Part shown: positions 15,653 through 21,433 of the stretch, one piece after another
How positions within the stretch are numbered: position 1 is the stretch's first letter
Layout: each line of letters opens with the position of its first letter
Assembly (NCBI GenBank): GCA_002423465.1
Contig: DIWG01000011.1
Span: 1-21,433 of the forward strand
Reading direction: 5' to 3'
DNA length: 21,433 nucleotides
Source of the DNA: Syntrophaceae bacterium UBA6112
GTDB lineage: Bacteria; Desulfobacterota; Syntrophia; Syntrophales; UBA5619
Notes under the pieces: model-generated
Databases searched by the model: none
Told to the model about the DNA's origin: nothing
The model's input: only the letters and a program-made list of their open reading frames with translations
Made by a program: the position numbers and the translations under genes

Positions 15653-16228
15653 TCATTTTTTGATGGCATCCCAGCAGGCTTCCGTGGTCTGATCAATCAG
15701 GGCTTCATCCAGGACGATGAAGCCGAGGATATGGTCGCGAATGATGAAGATTAGGGGGCCGAAGGCCAAGGGAAACAATACGCCCTCGGGAAGCTCTTTG
15801 AGAGCTTGCCGCTTTAGCCCCAGTCCAAAAATATCCATCAGTTTATCGTGGTTGCCGGGCTGAATCAAAAGCCTGTCCCTGTGCAGGGAGATGCCGTAGG
15901 GTGAGTTGAGGTACTGTTCCATGTAACGGAAATGGAGAGGGTGCGTTATGAAATATCGGAGAAGTCCTCGGGTCAGGTAGAGAAATTTTTCCCGGAGGGG
16001 CCGTTTGGCAGGGTAGCCTTCCTGAAGCGTTGCACTCATCTTGTCTTTCAATTCCCTATGCAATTCGGTAATGAGGACGTCCTTGGTTTCAAAGTAACGA
16101 TAGATTGTTCCAACGGCTACGCCAGCCTTTTTGGCGATCTCGGCCATCGGGGCAGCATGAAAACCCCGTTCGGCTATGAGTTCCAAGGCAGCTTGCATGA
16201 TGTCACCACGCCTGTATGAGTTTTTCAT
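15653..16228 (-). CDS. TetR/AcrR-family regulator upstream of the efflux operon
   Basis: A 191-residue regulator; the N-terminal helix-turn-helix is about 8-54 (AALELIAERGFHAAPMAEIA, then KKAGVAVGTIYRYFETKDVL). The C-terminal half contains ITHPLHFRYMEQYLNSPYGI, as in TetR proteins of the YcdC/AcrR-like kind. It precedes the membrane fusion gene on the same strand by 159 bp. The likely job is repression of the pump and of itself, inferred from position. Only a weak ribosome site (AAGGTTTGAACCATG) is seen. Directly upstream lies a remnant of the MKRLE small gene and then a MITE-like element. Confidence 0.9.
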   Translation of the reverse strand: MKNSYRRGDIMQAALELIAERGFHAAPMAEIAKKAGVAVGTIYRYFETKDVLITELHRELKDKMSATLQEGYPAKRPLREKFLYLTRGLLRYFITHPLHFRYMEQYLNSPYGISLHRDRLLIQPGNHDKLMDIFGLGLKRQALKELPEGVLFPLAFGPLIFIIRDHILGFIVLDEALIDQTTEACWDAIKK

Positions 16229-16252
16229 GGTTCAAACCTTGCCCATAAAATG

Positions 16253-16298
16253 GGTGAATGACCTCTATGCGTTTCACTATTTCCCCTCGCCATATTCT
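16253..16298 (-). pseudogene. remnant of a third MKRLE-type small gene start
   Basis: On the minus strand AGAATATGGCGAGGG is identical to the sequence before small gene A, followed by a GTG-AAA-CGC-ATA-GAG-GTC-ATT stretch (VKRIEVI) that lines up with MKRLEII. Homology stops after about 45 bp, just ahead of the tetR start. The upstream promoter cassette is absent and the MITE-like element begins 5 bp away. Confidence 0.55.
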
Positions 16299-16302
16299 GA
16301 TT

Positions 16303-16448
16303 CTAGGAGCCTGTCGGACTTTCCGACTTTAGATAAAAGTGGCTCTCAAAATTAGCTCATAAGACGCTTTTTTTGAAAATGAGTGGTTTGATGACCCCCC
16401 AAATCGAAGGATTTACCTAAAAATTCCCTAAGCCCGACAGGCTCCTAG
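16303..16448. mobile_element. 146-bp MITE-like element with 15-bp perfect inverted ends
   Basis: CTAGGAGCCTGTCGG at 16303-16317 is exactly reverse-complemented at 16434-16448. The outer CTAG on each side could be a 4-bp target duplication, leaving 11-bp inverted repeats. There is no coding capacity; the inside is AT-rich. Such ends resemble non-autonomous elements mobilised by IS transposases with palindromic CTAG targets (IS1182 or IS5 groups, from memory). No transposase lies in the window. Confidence 0.7.
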
Positions 16449-16458
16449 GGAATGTCTT

Positions 16459-16486
16459 GCCAGGCTGATTATTTCAACAGCCTGGC
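16459..16486 (-). terminator. hairpin directly after the coiled-coil gene
   Basis: GCCAGGCTG and CAGCCTGGC form a perfect 9-bp stem with a 10-base loop and touch the TAA stop of the gene at 16487. The minus-strand T-run is poor (AAGACATT follows), while on the plus strand TTATTT follows, so it may serve either direction or simply stabilise the 3' end. Confidence 0.6.
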
Positions 16487-16777
16487 TTATTTGAACTTAG
16501 AGGTCGCCTGGTGGAAGGCAGTCTCGACTTCAGCCCAGGCCTTCTCTGCGCCTGTCTTCAGGTCTTCCCATGCCTCATCACCGGCGGTCTTCAACTCATG
16601 CAGCTTTTCCCCGACCTCATCTTGCTTGTGCTGCAAGGCTTCGATGGTTTTGTAGTATTCGATCTTCGCCTCGGCCTTGACCTTGTCCGCCTTGGCCTTG
16701 AGCAGAGCGATCTGCGCGTTCCATTCATCCAACTGTGCATCGAGCTTTTCTTCGTACGCTTTTCGTTTGTCCCTCAT
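16487..16777 (-). CDS. small coiled-coil protein (sll1863-like stress response family)
   Basis: A 96-residue, charged, almost entirely helical protein: MRDKRKAYEEKLDAQLDEWN, then heptad-like repeats through LKAKADKVKAEAKIEYYKTI and WEDLKTGAEKAWAEVETAF. The pattern matches the coiled-coil sll1863-type stress response family as I remember it; no catalytic motif is present. The ATG at 16777 has AAGGAGATTGCTATG. Its 5' leader (AAACAACAGTA-C-ACAA) is similar to the leader before the two-BON gene at 7964. It is the last gene of the minus-strand set that starts at small gene A, 139 bp after the BON lipoprotein gene. Confidence 0.78.
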   Translation of the reverse strand: MRDKRKAYEEKLDAQLDEWNAQIALLKAKADKVKAEAKIEYYKTIEALQHKQDEVGEKLHELKTAGDEAWEDLKTGAEKAWAEVETAFHQATSKFK

Positions 16778-16830
16778 AGCAATCTCCTTCATCATTTTGT
16801 TGTCGTTACTGTTGTTTTTGAACTCTTTTG

Positions 16831-16856
16831 CTCCGAAGACCTCATGCCTTTCGGAG
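16831..16856. promoter_or_regulatory. intergenic hairpin before the coiled-coil gene
   Basis: CTCCGAA and TTCGGAG form a perfect 7-bp stem with a 12-base loop in the leader between the BON lipoprotein gene and the coiled-coil gene. No T-run follows on either strand. It could shape mRNA stability or internal processing. Confidence 0.3.
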
Positions 16857-16916
16857 TCCTGGTCGTTCGGGTCAACGACGGCCGCCGTGCTCGATCCGGG
16901 AAAGGATAACGGTCGC

Positions 16917-17231
16917 CTATTTCACGATCAGATTATTCTTTATGGATTTGACTCCTTTGACGCTCCTTACGATTTCGACTGCTTTATCGACGGCTTTTTG
17001 AGAATTAACGAAGCCGCTCAGTTGAACGGTGCCCTGGTAAGTTTCGACGCTGATCTGAAATGACTTGAGAAAATCGTCTGTTGCCAGCAGGGATTTTACC
17101 TTGGTCGTGATGACCGAATCGTCAATGTATTCACCCGTACTTTCACGTGTGGGTGTCGATGCACAGGCTGCAAAGGTGGCGATCATCATAAGAATCACTA
17201 AACAGTGGATGACGATATTTCTCTTTTTCAT
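16917..17231 (-). CDS. BON-domain lipoprotein
   Basis: A 104-residue protein with a lipoprotein signal (MKKRNIVIHCLVILMMIATF, lipobox AAC with Cys at 23) and one BON domain, about 38-104 (DDSVITTKVKSLLA, VQLSGFVNSQKAVDKAVEIV, KGVKSIKNNLIVK). Likely a periplasmic, membrane-attached envelope or osmotic-stress protein. The ATG at 17231 is preceded by GAGGAGTAACTGCA; a longer frame from 17309 has no ribosome site. It follows small gene A by about 240 bp on the same strand. A truncated copy of this gene is at 8016-8155. Confidence 0.87.
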   Translation of the reverse strand: MKKRNIVIHCLVILMMIATFAACASTPTRESTGEYIDDSVITTKVKSLLATDDFLKSFQISVETYQGTVQLSGFVNSQKAVDKAVEIVRSVKGVKSIKNNLIVK

Positions 17232-17268
17232 TGCAGTTACTCCTCTCTGTAAGTTTGTGGTGAAGTGG

Positions 17269-17400
17269 TTAGTACGGAGCCAAACAGCTACAACGGTCTC
17301 TGTCCTCAATGACTCTGACCTTCACGATGATGATGGCAATGACCAGCAGGATGTGATAAAAAAACCCATCGTATAGCCGCTCACCAGCCTCAGCATCCAC
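17269..17400 (-). CDS. possible 43-residue single-helix membrane peptide
   Basis: A GTG-initiated frame reads VDAEAGERLYDGFFYHILLV, continuing through AIIIVKVRVIEDRDRC to a TAA at 17269. It has one strong membrane segment flanked by acidic and basic residues, as in small stress peptides. The frame stays open upstream to the stops of small gene A (through DDCCCTGNS), and a very strong AGGAGG lies at about 17440, but no ATG is suitably placed. A weak GGGA precedes the GTG. This stretch is exactly what is deleted in copy B. Translation is uncertain. Confidence 0.3.
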   Translation of the reverse strand: MDAEAGERLYDGFFYHILLVIAIIIVKVRVIEDRDRCSCLAPY

Positions 17401-17469
17401 GGAATTTCCCGTACAACAGCAATCGTCTATAAAATTTGATCCTCCTTTCTGATCGCTGCCTGATATTCA

Positions 17470-17769
17470 TTAATCTTCGATCATAAGCCAGCAGTTATAA
17501 TCCACGAGCCCGAATTGCTTTAGTAAATCGGCCATATAGACACCCGAATCCGTTCTCATGTCTTTGCCTTCTTGCACCTGTGATGATATGACGAGCGCGA
17601 GATCATTGGGAATGGAACCATGAACGTAGAAATTAGCACCCGACAAGGAGAAATGAGCATCGGACAAATGATGTTTTTTGACTATCCGGCAAAATTTCCT
17701 CATAGATTGACGGGCCTGTTGCTCCAAACAGCCCGAAACCCGCAAAGAAATGATCTCAAGACGTTTCAT
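17470..17769 (-). CDS. small unknown protein, copy A (MKRLEIISLR family)
   Basis: A 99-residue protein, MKRLEIISLRVSGCLEQQAR..., ending QFGLVDYNCWLMIED. Paralogue of the gene at 8223-8501. Relative to that copy it has seven extra residues around DAHFSLSGANFY, which look like a small internal duplication (DAHFS/GANFY). Two conserved blocks stand out: the N-terminal MKRLExISLR and the C-terminal FGLVDxxCWLMIED. The start at 17769 has GGGAG six bases upstream. It is transcribed away from the sigma-54 activator gene, 201 bp apart. No signal peptide or known domain; function unknown. Confidence 0.82.
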   Translation of the reverse strand: MKRLEIISLRVSGCLEQQARQSMRKFCRIVKKHHLSDAHFSLSGANFYVHGSIPNDLALVISSQVQEGKDMRTDSGVYMADLLKQFGLVDYNCWLMIED

Positions 17770-17851
17770 ATTATTCTCCCTCGCCATATTCTATGGGACT
17801 TTCATATGCCTAAACCGTTCCATACTAAATAATTGTTAAAATACAATGGCT

Positions 17852-17867
17852 TGCACATAAGCGTCCA
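17852..17867 (-). promoter_or_regulatory. sigma-54-type (-24/-12) promoter for small gene A
   Basis: Minus-strand TGGACGCTTATGTGCA, same as in copy B, with GG and GC 12 bases apart. The expected transcript starts near 17841, about 72 bases before the gene start. The gene on the other side encodes a sigma-54 activator, which fits local control. Confidence 0.7.
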
Positions 17868-17868
17868 A

Positions 17869-17919
17869 TGCAAGTGTTGCATACAAAACAATTTAATGTT
17901 TTATTCCGCATTCATTGCG
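17869..17919. promoter_or_regulatory. possible activator-binding dyads, copy A
   Basis: TGCAAGTGTTGCA at 17869-17881 and CGCATTCATTGCG at 17907-17919, between the -24 element and the activator gene. Both are preserved in copy B, while bases between them (ATTTAATG versus ATATGATG) differ, which fits functional sites. Confidence 0.4.
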
Positions 17920-17970
17920 TGAAAGTGTGAAATAAGATACATTGACGATGGAGGAAAGGAGGATGACACA

Positions 17971-19557
17971 ATGGTCGATGAAAAAGATTTTTTCCGGGAG
18001 GCGACGCTACGGATCTGCGGCAGCCTGGAGATCGAAAAGGCATTATGGGACTGTTTGATCTACATCCGGGACTACATTCCCGCCGATATGATCTTTATGA
18101 ACGTGTATGATCCCGGTACAGGCATCACAGAGACCTTGGCAAGGGCCGATCTCCAGAGCGGCCACCTTGTCTCCCTGAAATTGGTGGTTCCACAGGCGGC
18201 CCGCCGCGTCATCGACGATATTATAAATAATACTGATCGCACGCCTCGCGTTATAGTGGCCGATCGTATCAGCGGACATCCACTCCTGGGACCAATTTCC
18301 ACAATTGCGGAAAATCCTGACGCGTCTTTTATGGCCATCGGCCCGAAGCCGGAGTGGAATCTCTTCGGCGGCATCTTCATCGGAAATCATGCAGGGGTGA
18401 AGTATACCGACGAGCACGTGCAACTCTTTTCCCTGCTGAACGAACCCTTTGCTATTGCCTTCAGCAATTACATACGTTACCGCGAGGTCTTGCGTCTGAA
18501 GGACATCCTTGCGGACGACAACCGATATCTACAGGAAGAACTGAAGCAGAAGACCGGGGGTGAAATTGTCGGCGCCAACTTTGGTCTGAAACAGGTGATG
18601 GAGATGGTCGGTCAGGTGGCGCACTTGACCAGCCCTGTCCTGCTACTGGGGGAAACGGGGGTTGGAAAAGAGGTCATCGCCACGGCCATTCATAATTTAT
18701 CGCCGCGCAGAAATAGTCCGTTTATCAAGGTCAATTGTGGAGCTATCCCGGAGTCCCTCATGGACAGCGAGCTATTCGGCCATGAGAAGGGGGCGTTTAC
18801 CGGGGCTCTGTTCCAGAAAAGGGGCCGTTTCGAGCGGGCCCAGGGCGGTACGATCTTTCTCGATGAAATTGGCGAGTTGACGCCGGGGGCGCAGATCAGA
18901 CTCCTGCGTGTGATCCAGGAAAAGGAGATTGAACGAGTCGGTGGCTCGGAGGTCCTCCCTGTGGACATTCGCGTCATTGCCGCTACGCACCGCAATCTTG
19001 AGAGCATGCTGGTGGAAGGCAAATTTCGCGAGGATCTCTATTTTCGTCTCCGAGTCTTTCCCATTGTGATTCCGCCTCTCCGGAACCGAAGTGCCGATAT
19101 TCCCGCCCTTGTCCAGCATTTTATGATGATGAAGTCCCGGGAGATGGGTTTAGTGGAATTGCCCACCTTGGCACCGGGAGCCATTGATAAATTGATACAT
19201 TACTCCTGGCCTGGCAATGTTCGGGAACTCCAAAATGCAACTGAACGTGCTCTTATACTCAGCAAGGGAAATCCCTTGACCTTCGATGATCTTGGAGAAA
19301 CGGCGAAGAACGTGTTGCCCGATACGCCTCTGCCGCGCGATGGGAGTGGCGATAGCCTGGATCAGGCCGTATCACGGTACATCAGGCAGGCCCTGGAAAC
19401 GACGGGCGGTCGCGTTGGCGGAGAAAAAGGGGCGGCAAAACTGCTGAAGATGAATCCATCCACTCTCAGGACCAAGATGAGAAAACTGGGCATCTCTTTC
19501 GGTAGAAAAGGACAAAAGACCGGCCCAAGCGACCTTGGCCGAAGGGGGGATCGGTAA
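17971..19557 (+). CDS. sigma-54-dependent activator: GAF sensor, AAA+ and Fis-type DNA-binding domain
   Basis: Enhancer-binding protein of 528 residues that would open sigma-54 RNA polymerase promoters using ATP. The N-terminal GAF-type sensor covers about 15-170; a short helical linker follows; the AAA+ domain (about 198-425) has Walker A GETGVGKE (227-234), the sigma-54 contact loop GAFTGA (274-279) and Walker B GGTIFLDEIGEL (292-303); RELQNATERAL marks its end. A Fis-type helix-turn-helix lies at about 465-512 (GGEKGAAKLLKMNPSTLRTK). There is no receiver domain, so it is not a two-component regulator. GGAGG eight bases before the ATG supports the start. It is the only long plus-strand gene in the window and is divergent from small gene A. 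The GAF ligand is unknown. Confidence 0.95.
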   Translation: MVDEKDFFREATLRICGSLEIEKALWDCLIYIRDYIPADMIFMNVYDPGTGITETLARADLQSGHLVSLKLVVPQAARRVIDDIINNTDRTPRVIVADRISGHPLLGPISTIAENPDASFMAIGPKPEWNLFGGIFIGNHAGVKYTDEHVQLFSLLNEPFAIAFSNYIRYREVLRLKDILADDNRYLQEELKQKTGGEIVGANFGLKQVMEMVGQVAHLTSPVLLLGETGVGKEVIATAIHNLSPRRNSPFIKVNCGAIPESLMDSELFGHEKGAFTGALFQKRGRFERAQGGTIFLDEIGELTPGAQIRLLRVIQEKEIERVGGSEVLPVDIRVIAATHRNLESMLVEGKFREDLYFRLRVFPIVIPPLRNRSADIPALVQHFMMMKSREMGLVELPTLAPGAIDKLIHYSWPGNVRELQNATERALILSKGNPLTFDDLGETAKNVLPDTPLPRDGSGDSLDQAVSRYIRQALETTGGRVGGEKGAAKLLKMNPSTLRTKMRKLGISFGRKGQKTGPSDLGRRGDR

Positions 19558-19575
19558 GACAACGTCATAATATTG

Positions 19576-19755
19576 ATTGATCATCTCCATGAGGTCTTGG
19601 CCGTCAGCCCGGAAAGCAATTTAGCAGCTGTCGTACCCACCGGTTTCGATTGTCGGGGGCGGGGTTCTTGATTTTTAAAAACTTCATGAGTTCATTTTCG
19701 TCCGGGAAATTATTGAACCCGGAGGAACACCCATTATCTTATTCATGGCGCAACG
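19576..19755. repeat. direct repeat R1 (downstream flank of pepSY gene)
   Basis: 180 bp matching R2 (20948-21127) with about 12 substitutions and no gaps (about 93% identical by eye). It begins ATTGATCATCTCCATGAGGT and ends inside the last codons of the PepSY gene (TLRHE-stop), which correspond to the MacB-type permease end (ALRHE-stop) in R2. Confidence 0.93.
19701..19723 (-). terminator. weak hairpin after the PepSY gene
   Basis: TCCGGG and CCCGGA form a 6-bp stem around an 11-base AT-rich loop, 15 bases beyond the stop of the PepSY gene. The same place in R2 has two mismatches in the stem. No strong T-run follows at once. Confidence 0.28.
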
Positions 19756-20947
19756 TCTCTCCCGATCGGCACCTCGCGCGAAAACGCCGCCAAGTGATCG
19801 CAAGCCCGGTCCAAACAAGCACAGCCCCACCGGCCGATACAATCCCCGCAATGGTTTGGCCGGCTATCCCGGCCACTTCACCCGTATGCGCAAAGCGCAA
19901 CAAGAAGCGAAGCTGTTGGCCCAGCGGGTAACTTGAAAATTGCTCCCAGCCTACAATCTCGGCAGTCTTTCTTTCCAAGATGAGCTTCGAACGCTTCTGG
20001 GGCTGACCGCCGTCACCCCGATCAATGATAAAGGTGACCGGCGCGTTGGCAGATGCCGGTAGCCGCATACTGAGGTTTTGATAACCGGAGACTTGTTGCT
20101 CTGCACGAATCCACAATCGGTCAAGTCCCTCCAGTGGCAAAGGTATTTTTTGGACAGCATTGCGAGCCCCGCTTACCGTATTCATGTCCTTGACACGTAG
20201 TAATCCATCGGTTCCGGGAGGCCGACCGCGGTTTCCACGGGAGGCCGGTGGATTTTCGCCGACGATTCGATAGACAAGCGTGTCTGCCCACTGATACGAG
20301 ATCACAACCCCGGAAACGACGATAATGAAAAGCGGCACCAAAAACCAAAATCCGATTACGTTATGCCAGCATAATTCCCGCATCTTGCCGGTTAATCCAC
20401 TCTTGCCCCTCCATAGGGTGCTTCTAATCTTTTGACAAGTCCACTTACGCGGCCACCAAAGGTAAAAACCGCTGACCAATAGAAAGAGGAATCCGAGATT
20501 ACAAATGCCGGTGATCGTTCGCCCAGTGGTCCTGTATTCTTCCGGCATCCCGAGCCAGCGATGCCACGCAGTTATGACGCGGAAAAAGCTTCTAACCTTC
20601 TGGGATGCTTCGCCCAAAATCTCGCCGGTATATGGATCGATGAAGACAGATTCGTTTTTTGTAATGCCAATCACCGCTGGTGCATGCAGATCGGCAGATA
20701 GGCTGAAGGTGACGGGAATCAAATACGGCTTCGCTTCGCGAAATTTTGTCAGCAATGTTTCTACTGGAAGACGAGTTAACCCTCCGGAAGAGAGCGCCAC
20801 ATGGTAGTTCCTATGATCGGCCCAAGCGATGATCTGCCGTTCATAAGTCAGCAACAGGCCCGTGACTGACATGATCATGATAACCGAACCACCCACCCAC
20901 CCCACCAACAAGTGAATCCAAAAGATTATATTGCGCAGTAGCTTCAT
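19739..20947 (-). CDS. PepSY-associated transmembrane protein
   Basis: An inner-membrane protein of 402 residues in the PepSY_TM family (PiuB-like), often tied to iron or siderophore uptake or to membrane reductase functions. Helices are visible at about 10-35 (FWIHLLVGWVGGSVIMIMSV), 140-165 (NLGFLFLLVSGFYLWWP), 190-215 (GFWFLVPLFIIVVSGVVISY) and 365-385. Periplasmic PepSY-like stretches include ESVFIDPYTGEILGEAS. Conserved histidines and tryptophans such as ITAWHRWLGMP and LCWHNVIGF may bind haem or metal. I start at the ATG at 20947 (GGAG nine bases upstream); repeat R2 begins at the next base. The last residues TLRHE come from the repeated permease end. It converges with the activator gene. 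Confidence 0.88.
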   Translation of the reverse strand: MKLLRNIIFWIHLLVGWVGGSVIMIMSVTGLLLTYERQIIAWADHRNYHVALSSGGLTRLPVETLLTKFREAKPYLIPVTFSLSADLHAPAVIGITKNESVFIDPYTGEILGEASQKVRSFFRVITAWHRWLGMPEEYRTTGRTITGICNLGFLFLLVSGFYLWWPRKWTCQKIRSTLWRGKSGLTGKMRELCWHNVIGFWFLVPLFIIVVSGVVISYQWADTLVYRIVGENPPASRGNRGRPPGTDGLLRVKDMNTVSGARNAVQKIPLPLEGLDRLWIRAEQQVSGYQNLSMRLPASANAPVTFIIDRGDGGQPQKRSKLILERKTAEIVGWEQFSSYPLGQQLRFLLRFAHTGEVAGIAGQTIAGIVSAGGAVLVWTGLAITWRRFRARCRSGETLRHE

Positions 20948-21127
20948 ATTGATCATCTCCATGAGGTCCTGGCCGTCAGCCAGGGAAGCAATTTAGCATC
21001 TGTCGTACCCACCGGTTTCGATTGTCGGGGACGGAGTTCTTGATTCTTAAAAACTTCATAAGTTCATTTTCGTCCGAGAAATTATTGAACCCAGAGGAAC
21101 GCCCATTATCTTATTCATGGCGCAGCG
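20948..21127. repeat. direct repeat R2 (upstream flank of pepSY gene, end of MacB-type gene)
   Basis: Partner of R1 at 19576-19755. It covers the last five codons of the permease gene at 21111 and the whole 163-bp gap to the PepSY start codon. R2 is probably the original copy because it continues into an intact permease end. Confidence 0.93.
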
Positions 21128-21433
21128 CCACGATGGGATCCAGATGGGCGGCCTTTTGCGCCGGGAAATAGCCGAAGATCACCCCCACCGCCGCGGAGAA
21201 GAGGAAGGCGACGAGAACGATCCCCCCGTTGAAGACGAAGGGAACCTTCAACACGCCCGAAAGCCAGGCCGATCCGGCCAGGGCCAGGACAATGCCGATG
21301 AGGCCGCCGAAGGAGGAGAGAACCACCGCCTCCACCAGAAACTGCGTGAGAACCTCCCGCTCGAGGGCGCCGATGGCCAATCGGATGCCGATCTCGCGGG
21401 TGCGTTCGGTGACCGACACGAGCATGATGTTCA
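21111..21433 (-). CDS. MacB/FtsX-type ABC transporter permease, C-terminal part (cut by window edge)
   Basis: Only the last 107 residues are in view: NIMLVSVTERTREIGIRLAI at the open end, then three hydrophobic segments (FLVEAVVLSSFGGLIGIVLA; GGIVLVAFLFSAAVGVIFGY) and the classical ending FPAQKAAHLDPIVALRHE. This is the FtsX domain end of MacB-like permeases, which move macrolides, peptides or lipoproteins with an ATPase partner. The gene continues beyond the right edge, so neither the ATPase nor the periplasmic domain can be judged. Confidence 0.93.
   Translation of the reverse strand, partial: NIMLVSVTERTREIGIRLAIGALEREVLTQFLVEAVVLSSFGGLIGIVLALAGSAWLSGVLKVPFVFNGGIVLVAFLFSAAVGVIFGYFPAQKAAHLDPIVALRHE

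Larger units (their letters stand above)
17770..17946. repeat. regulatory cassette, copy A
   Basis: The divergent intergenic region between small gene A and the activator. About 160 bp of it is nearly identical to 8504-8686. It contains the sigma-54-type promoter toward small gene A and two inverted repeats; similarity ends about 20 bp before the activator's ribosome site. Confidence 0.88.

Noticed and set aside
17847..17862. A plus-strand sigma-54 site (TGGCTTGCACATAAGC) toward the activator gene.
   Set aside because: The GG-to-GC spacing is 13 rather than 12 bases; the minus-strand site in the same DNA has the right spacing.
19701..19723. Compensatory base changes between the R1 and R2 hairpins, suggesting a conserved RNA.
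   Set aside because: The two changes in R2 break pairs rather than restore them, so there is no evidence of a selected structure.
1..21433. CRISPR arrays, tRNA or rRNA genes, integrase or phage genes.
   Set aside because: No regularly spaced short repeats, no tRNA-like cloverleaf with a CCA end, no rRNA motifs and no recombinase or phage proteins were seen.

Overview
The window has about 20 intact genes, nearly all on the minus strand, plus an unusual number of partial gene copies. The gene set points to a Gram-negative bacterium with an outer membrane: a phospholipid-type MlaEFD transporter, a tripartite RND efflux pump and two lipobox lipoproteins. The sigma-54 enhancer-binding regulator, the PepSY membrane protein, the BON proteins and the small-gene style suggest Desulfobacterota (former Deltaproteobacteria, perhaps Syntrophia-like). 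That placement is inference; there is no rRNA or other marker here.

Left part (1-6480, minus strand): a compact run in transcription order of alpha-glucan phosphorylase, a small SAP-like Cys-rich protein, a GT5 glycogen synthase, a 60-residue unknown, then mlaE, mlaF and mlaD (mlaD ends at 9; mlaC may follow outside). The MlaF ATPase carries an extra C-terminal domain that reads as a GGDEF domain without its signature.

Mosaic part (6490-8790): a patchwork of gene pieces. It holds an in-frame chimera of the phosphorylase 5' end and the efflux outer-membrane gene 3' end, a truncated HD-GYP gene with substituted metal ligands, an OsmY-like two-BON gene whose 3' end runs into the HD-GYP gene, a headless BON gene, an intact small gene (copy B) with a sigma-54-type promoter, and a 92-bp piece of phosphorylase.

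Efflux part (8789-16228, minus strand): tetR, membrane fusion protein, RND pump, outer membrane factor, second tetR. This is a complete AcrAB-TolC-like operon bracketed by regulators.

Sigma-54 part (16250-19557): a 146-bp MITE-like element with perfect 15-bp inverted ends; a minus-strand operon of small protein A, possibly a mini membrane peptide, a BON lipoprotein and a coiled-coil stress-type protein; and, divergently on the plus strand, a GAF/AAA+/Fis sigma-54 activator. The intergenic region between activator and small gene A recurs almost unchanged in front of copy B 9 kb away, while the coding regions have diverged much more. I infer that the activator controls both copies through a shared regulatory cassette.

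Right end (19576-21433): a PepSY-TM membrane protein gene precisely bracketed by 180-bp direct repeats. The repeats are the last codons of a MacB-type permease plus its downstream flank. The permease itself is cut by the window edge.
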